From: Candidatus Omnitrophota bacterium
Lineage (GTDB): Bacteria; Omnitrophota; Gorgyraeia; S143-82
DNA length: 11,049 nt
Assembly (NCBI GenBank): GCA_027034965.1
Contig: JALVWL010000125.1
Span: 1 to 11,049, forward strand
Direction: 5' to 3'
Shown here: positions 7,301 through 11,049 of the stretch, in pieces
Layout: each line of letters opens with the position of its first letter
Numbering within the stretch: position 1 is the stretch's first letter
Made by a program: the position numbers and the translations under genes
The notes under the pieces: model-generated
Database searches by the model: none
What the model saw: the letters and a program-made list of their open reading frames with translations, nothing else
What the model was told of the DNA's origin: nothing

Positions 7301-10300
7301 AAATTGGTGGCGAATCCAGATGATACCGCTCGCTTTCTCCTGCCTTATATTATGCCAGAAAGGGTGGACAGGCTTGGTAAGGAGGCCTCAAAGGTCAATC
7401 TTAAGGTGGACAACGAACAGGATAATCCGTTTATGTGGGATAGGTATGTTACTGCGGTAGATAATAAAGGTGCGAGATATATCCAGCCTGATTTCTATGA
7501 TGTCTCGGGTAAGACATTTAACTACTTTTACCTTGGTTATGGTAAGTTAGGTTCCTCGGCGTTTATTCCAGAAGATAAGTCCCTTGAGCCTGTGAAGATA
7601 AATGCCTTTGCGCCAAAGGGACTGGATATGAAGGTCTTTGTCTACGATTATGGAAAGGCCCCAAGGATTGCATCTTCAAAGGGTGTAAAACTCTCTGCAC
7701 CAGCTGGTCTGCCCTATTATGCTGGCAGAGAGGAAAGCAGAGATATATTTTTGGCTATAAATCCCTACCTTGATCCTCATAAGGCAATAGATATATTGGA
7801 GATGGAGCGCTCCAAGCCGGTTAAGTTTTCTGCGAATGCAGAAACTTCCAATTCTTCCCAGTTCTCTATGAAGGGTGTGGTTTCTATATTTGACCATTAT
7901 AGCAAATATTTCCATACAGAGGCGGATGTAAAGGAGCTTTCTGCTAATGAATGGCAGTTATTCCCCAAGAATATGGGAATCGCTATGAAAGGAAGGATTG
8001 TGCTGTCTTCAACCAGTCCTGCGGTTAATGTCTCTGCCTCAATAGATATGGCCAATACAAGGCTTGGTGCAAAGGATGGAGCTGTTACCAGCACGCCGTT
8101 TTCTAAGGATGTGCTTATAAAGGGCAAGCAGGAGTTGGTATTGCTTGCCCCAAGAGAATTCGGCGGGAAAAAGAAGGTATTATACCTGAATAATCCCGCA
8201 AATGAATCGGTCCTGCAATTCCGCAATCCGGTGGAGATAATCGGGTTTGGAAGGATATCCAGGCCGTTTTCTCATAAGGATTTCACAGGAATGCAGCCTG
8301 TGTTTGCTATGTTAAAGGCAATGGATCTTTCGGTGGATGTGGCAAGGCAAAATCTCTCTTTACCAAGGATGGTCGGTGTCAAGGGATTACCTGCCGCTAG
8401 TATAAGGGGCAGGGAAGATAAAGCCGCGGATATCTTTGCTAAGATAAAGGCAGGGCAAAACAGCGCAATTAAGGCGCTGGTCTATGCCAATGGCCTGCCG
8501 AATGCCAATGGAAGGATAGAGGATGTCTTTATCCCTGTTGATGTCTCTTTGACAGGTCGGAATGGGGAATTCTATAGTCTCGGGGATGGGCTTTTTGCCA
8601 GGAATGTTGAGGTCCGCGGTATCCTTGAAAGAGGGGATAAGGATGCTTGGAAGTTTAATTCCTCCAGGGTAGTATCTGCGATTGGCAAAGAGGCAGAGCT
8701 CTTGAATGTATCAGCGGTCGGTGGGCAGAAGGTCTCAAGGGCAGGTGCATCCTTTGAGGTCTCTCCTGGTAGGCTTTATCTATTGAGGCGCTTTTATTCA
8801 GATAATACCAGCAGGGCTTTCGCTGGTCTATCGGGTGTTTCGTATAAGTACTCCTTTGATAAGCAGGTTCAGGGTGAATACGATGTCGCTAAGTATATCT
8901 CTTCGGCTGGGTATCGAGGCAATCGTCTGGTATTCTCTGTGGATAATAAGGGTATATTGACCTCGCCTTTTACTATGAGTGGCAGTGAGGGGAATGAGGC
9001 CGTGAAAAGGGCGGTTTCTAATCCGGCAGGGGAGGAGAGGCGAGTGGGGGTTGATAAGATACTCTCAGAGGATTGGCTTCTGGTTGACAATTTTTATCTT
9101 GGGGTTGCCCCTGCCTCTGGGGGTAATGGGCCTTCCCTGGATATATTGAGTGAAAACTTTTCTACTGGGACGAGGTTTGTGTTTTCGCATTCCCAGGTGG
9201 AGAATGAAGGCGATATATACAGGCTTTCCAATGATCGGATGTTCCGTTACAAGGAGGATATGTGGATAGCTCCGGCAATAGATGGGGCGGATTTTTTGAT
9301 AGGCGCCAGGCAGATATCTGCAAGAGGAATTGTGGGGGTAAGGAGGATAGCCCTCTCTGGGGAGTCTCAGTTGTCTGATTTTCTTGTTGTCTCGGATAAA
9401 GAGGCCTATGCCATCCATCGCGCCTATAGGGAATTATATCAGGCGGTAGGCTTTGACAGGCAGGGAAAACAGTCCCTTATAAATGCGGATTTTGAAGGAA
9501 AATTTGCTGCACCAGTTGAGCAGAAGCTCTATGTAAACAACAAGGTAGTCTACAATTCCCCTGCGGTTCTATCCGGGCAGAGGCGTTTGTCCAATGGCGG
9601 GGCGGTGTTCCTATTAAAGAGGGGCGCGGGTCTGTCCCCTTATCTGAAAAAACATAATAGCAAAGAAAACAATCCTTCTCCTTATCTGGAGCAGCCTCTG
9701 GATATAAATATCCTGCGCAGTTTTGGTGTCTCTAAGGACAGGGCTGTCTTATTTGTGGCGGATTATCTGCCTGTCTCTGTTTCGGTCAATAAGGGCAGGG
9801 CAATGGATTCACTTGTATTGGGTAATACGAGACTTACCAATCGTTCTGGACAGGATATCCTCTGGGATGTAAAGGGCGCAGTAGATGTATACCTGCCGGG
9901 ACAGGTTTCGGTTGTTGAGTCCCTTGGAGGCAGGGATTATCTCTTTACGAATCGAATTAGCATAGGAAGGGACAATAGTTATTGGACGGATAAGGCCCTG
10001 AAAGGAATATGGGCCAGGGATGTTGTATCCGAGAGGAAGGTAAAGGGGCAGAAGATAGGATATAAGGAGGTGAAACTTTCAGATGGGACCAGGATTTACG
10101 ATATATCCGGATGGAAAACTGAAGATCTCAGCTTGAGACAGTCCATCCATCCCATCAGTCCCATTGAGCTTATACTGACGTTTAATGGCAGCTCTGTTTC
10201 TATGTATGTCTCGAAGTCAGGCAAGAATATAGTGGAGTATAAAGCAGTTCTTTCATCCAAAAAGGGTGCAATTAAGTCGGTTTCATCCAATGCCCCTGTT

Positions 10301-11049
10301 GTCTCTGTGGATAAGAGTCTGGTGGCCCTCTCTAAAAAGGCAATAGATGTTATTGATATTGAGGAAAAGAGGCCTCCAAAGCCGCCGAAAGATGAGAGCT
10401 TTGTGCCATTTGAGGCAGTGATAGGTGAGAGGAAGATAGGTGAGTTTTCCAATATATACGATTTGACGGCTGAAGACGGTTACCTGTCATTGATGGTTAA
10501 TCCTGTTTCTGAGTCGATAAAGGGTATGTTTTACGGAAAGACCATAACCAGGAATATCTACACCAATGCCGATAGTCCTACATTGTATCTATACCCTGAT
10601 GGGGCAGGCAGGTTGATGGGCATTTCTCCTGTTGATGGTATCCTGCGCATAGATGGCAGGACGGCTAGTGAGCTGTATCCAGCGAATGAGAGTTTCTATC
10701 TATATGACATAGGCTCTCTGACTGCGAATAAGAGGATTGTCTCTGATGTTACCTCTATGAAAAGCGATGCCAGTGGATATATCAAGGATGCAACGAGATT
10801 TATCAGGGTAAAGGATAAGTCGGCTGGGGATGTATGGTTGAAAAATGTCCATACAGTCGGTGGTGCGCTGGTAGGGACCAAGGTTGGCTCAAGGGATGTA
10901 AAGGTCTTTAACGAAGATAAGGGTATTACAGATGCAAGGGTAGAGATGGCAAGGTTGGGTATGCCGATGGATACCTTAAACAAAGTCCTAAAAGAGGCTG
11001 GGGATGAGATAAAGAAATTAAAGCCATCTGCTGATTACAGGCAAAAAGT
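4358..11049 (+). CDS. Giant secreted protein with N-terminal peptidase C39-like domain (3' truncated, at least 2,230 residues)
   Basis: The frame starting at ATG 4358 was followed codon by codon and has no stop before the window edge. ATG 4358 is the first in-frame ATG after stops at 4274, 4280 and 4319, and gives a good signal peptide (basic 8-18, hydrophobic 19-30, cleavage after A-Y-A at 36). No clear Shine-Dalgarno precedes it. Residues about 56-185 match peptidase C39 (the bacteriocin-leader protease fold): NTCASFVL with Cys65, PFIAHF, EHYVYVI with His145, YYLDHLG with Asp161, and EEFSTLWTG. The usual oxyanion Gln six residues before Cys is Phe59, so activity is uncertain. A basic GG-REYRRFIRR linker (197-207) and an acidic stretch follow. 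Residues about 231-571 are Gly/Ala/Ser-rich with glycine-zipper-like runs. From about 690 on the chain is beta-rich without recognisable domains or clear repeats; a Pro/Lys hinge lies at 2002-2013. Cys65 is the only cysteine after the signal peptide. It may be a processed surface or secreted protein; its function is unknown to me. Confidence 0.9.
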   Translation, partial: MYSRENIRTKKTLRPWRKFLLILLVICFIANDLAYANPLLLSPGSNLNIGPRIFTGSNFSYKNTCASFVLSKFLRVKEDVLAQELEYLDRLQGDEDPETVLAQSLGGLAKRYDISSSLVKVIDKEGFLRRARDFVPFIAHFSYEHYVYVINAKNGFVYYLDHLGRHRVTIEEFSTLWTGIAVLRGISEDGLKVKAKGGREYRRFIRRARPDDFLDPDDFLPGMSLDDVFLSSVLSIGTAALGSFFSPLQGASFSESFAMNYAAGSMGNMVGSALQLAGVNPEFVQLGSMVTSAAFSTGLYGSTGKSLTYMGKEFAFSGGLKGFGQGFALGALKGTINGGIAVAIENSLFDTNDYNNAFTRYMAKAVSGLGGSIIGSGISSSLITGTNLFDHLGMQQVGVVSDVSNYSGSFAQFLGIDNVKFDDMSALDAGWFSFREALYQATPTAISIATTGALAKITGKDEVLNYTQYLSPLISQPISGAVMGKGFHISWDTVRSSVTNGAIAFAVDRLSENWGVDNELHRSMLSFLAADTAYALASGLGAAFDGLKETSFLGEFARHSTLLNLMHLPVDAFKGNTMARLGVIYDNSPAFRDYVDNSFNSPLVSFTRLAGSPYASEYVYSTVYMDSWRDWGLLDYPFEAKKARDIYGEEWKDKSLLYGFRSYAFKRQSQLLQSAAVSGFSGGLEWTGMGGIFGIGSRKFERIKPGDTDLVVETYMPKGSEVMAFHPLFVDGRDWDIRYRMNGVFNEKTGRYAFSEMDLSGRLTGMDVKTGELEAKEFGIIDAVNAIHSYDKVARFETFSKANKFWAGAVYSPETDARVNMFALDKVRGIGVLNDGLFYSANVSSEKELKSSMNAISNLVGPIGRKDFVTVTNVLPGFFDYRRPFSVFDFHKDFGRVMFIRDISEDGLSFSRTYDVVGGISRRMDSSDVERIKTLAVLKSAMAGEAITPSFAKQMGGVGISRDKKGFSISTPGGVIQVSYGKLVANPDDTARFLLPYIMPERVDRLGKEASKVNLKVDNEQDNPFMWDRYVTAVDNKGARYIQPDFYDVSGKTFNYFYLGYGKLGSSAFIPEDKSLEPVKINAFAPKGLDMKVFVYDYGKAPRIASSKGVKLSAPAGLPYYAGREESRDIFLAINPYLDPHKAIDILEMERSKPVKFSANAETSNSSQFSMKGVVSIFDHYSKYFHTEADVKELSANEWQLFPKNMGIAMKGRIVLSSTSPAVNVSASIDMANTRLGAKDGAVTSTPFSKDVLIKGKQELVLLAPREFGGKKKVLYLNNPANESVLQFRNPVEIIGFGRISRPFSHKDFTGMQPVFAMLKAMDLSVDVARQNLSLPRMVGVKGLPAASIRGREDKAADIFAKIKAGQNSAIKALVYANGLPNANGRIEDVFIPVDVSLTGRNGEFYSLGDGLFARNVEVRGILERGDKDAWKFNSSRVVSAIGKEAELLNVSAVGGQKVSRAGASFEVSPGRLYLLRRFYSDNTSRAFAGLSGVSYKYSFDKQVQGEYDVAKYISSAGYRGNRLVFSVDNKGILTSPFTMSGSEGNEAVKRAVSNPAGEERRVGVDKILSEDWLLVDNFYLGVAPASGGNGPSLDILSENFSTGTRFVFSHSQVENEGDIYRLSNDRMFRYKEDMWIAPAIDGADFLIGARQISARGIVGVRRIALSGESQLSDFLVVSDKEAYAIHRAYRELYQAVGFDRQGKQSLINADFEGKFAAPVEQKLYVNNKVVYNSPAVLSGQRRLSNGGAVFLLKRGAGLSPYLKKHNSKENNPSPYLEQPLDINILRSFGVSKDRAVLFVADYLPVSVSVNKGRAMDSLVLGNTRLTNRSGQDILWDVKGAVDVYLPGQVSVVESLGGRDYLFTNRISIGRDNSYWTDKALKGIWARDVVSERKVKGQKIGYKEVKLSDGTRIYDISGWKTEDLSLRQSIHPISPIELILTFNGSSVSMYVSKSGKNIVEYKAVLSSKKGAIKSVSSNAPVVSVDKSLVALSKKAIDVIDIEEKRPPKPPKDESFVPFEAVIGERKIGEFSNIYDLTAEDGYLSLMVNPVSESIKGMFYGKTITRNIYTNADSPTLYLYPDGAGRLMGISPVDGILRIDGRTASELYPANESFYLYDIGSLTANKRIVSDVTSMKSDASGYIKDATRFIRVKDKSAGDVWLKNVHTVGGALVGTKVGSRDVKVFNEDKGITDARVEMARLGMPMDTLNKVLKEAGDEIKKLKPSADYRQK
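4523..4912 (+). other. Peptidase C39-like domain within the giant protein
   Basis: This covers residues about 56-185. The candidate triad is Cys65 (4550), His145 (4790) and Asp161 (4838), with spacing and flanking hydrophobic strands as in C39. The segment ending VTIEEFSTLWTG is the typical final strand and helix of the fold. C39 domains usually sit on ABC transporters and cut after double-glycine leaders; here the domain follows a signal peptide and would act outside the cytoplasm. The missing oxyanion Gln leaves a non-proteolytic, binding-only role possible. Confidence 0.7.
5048..6070 (+). other. Gly/Ala/Ser-rich glycine-zipper-like region of the giant protein
   Basis: This covers residues about 231-571. 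It contains repeated small-residue runs such as GSMGNMVGSALQLAG, GGLKGFGQGFALGALKG and GLGGSIIGSGISSS, separated by short polar stretches. The composition differs sharply from the beta-rich rest. Such patterns are known from membrane-associating or helix-packing segments in secreted effectors. I recognise no named domain. Confidence 0.6.

Noticed and set aside
6069..7460. Plus-strand frames at 6069-6443 and 7209-7460
   Set aside because: Both are out of frame with the giant gene, which is continuous through them; they are shadow frames.
10137..10175. Short CATCC/CCCAT repetition as a possible repeat element
   Set aside because: It is brief, imperfect and simply encodes an Ile/His/Pro/Ser stretch in the open frame.
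7676..10983. Minus-strand frames of 73-118 codons opposite the giant gene
   Set aside because: They are antisense shadows with no motifs and no promoter or ribosome binding site.

Overview
The window is protein-coding almost throughout and on the + strand only. It holds the 3' part of one gene, two complete genes and the 5' part of a very large gene. Three of the products have a signal peptide or a beta-barrel pattern, so the visible gene content concerns the cell surface of a diderm (Gram-negative-type) bacterium. Arg is written very often as AGG and Ile as ATA. Together with the giant exported protein this would fit a lineage such as Omnitrophota, but no phylogenetic marker is present and that placement is a low-confidence guess. 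No tRNA, rRNA, CRISPR array, insertion sequence or attachment site was seen.

Left block (1-4034). A 5'-truncated gene encodes an outer-membrane beta-barrel-like protein ending in two SdrD-B-like Ig domains with EF-hand-like loops. It is followed by a secreted protein with a GH26 (beta-mannanase family) glycoside hydrolase domain, a Gly/Ser linker and a C-terminal beta-domain. Only 17 bases later comes a small secreted protein that consists of that same beta-domain alone, preceded by a near-perfect Shine-Dalgarno sequence. A strong hairpin closes the unit. My reading, which is inference, is a surface fibre or pilus-like system. The small protein would be the bulk subunit, the GH26 protein a two-domain enzymatic tip laid out like FimH-type adhesins, and the barrel a candidate assembly pore. 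No chaperone is visible; if one exists it should lie upstream of the window.

Middle (4035-4357). This is an AT-rich intergenic region with the terminator and one good sigma70-like promoter candidate facing the giant gene.

Right block (4358-11049). A single open reading frame, checked codon by codon, stays open to the window edge and gives at least 2,230 residues. It starts with a signal peptide and a peptidase C39-like domain (Cys65, His145, Asp161). A Gly/Ala-rich, glycine-zipper-like region follows, then about 1,500 residues of beta-rich sequence without obvious repeats. Cys65 is the only cysteine in the visible mature chain, which supports a catalytic role. Whether this protein works with the left block is unknown; they are separated by a terminator and a promoter candidate.
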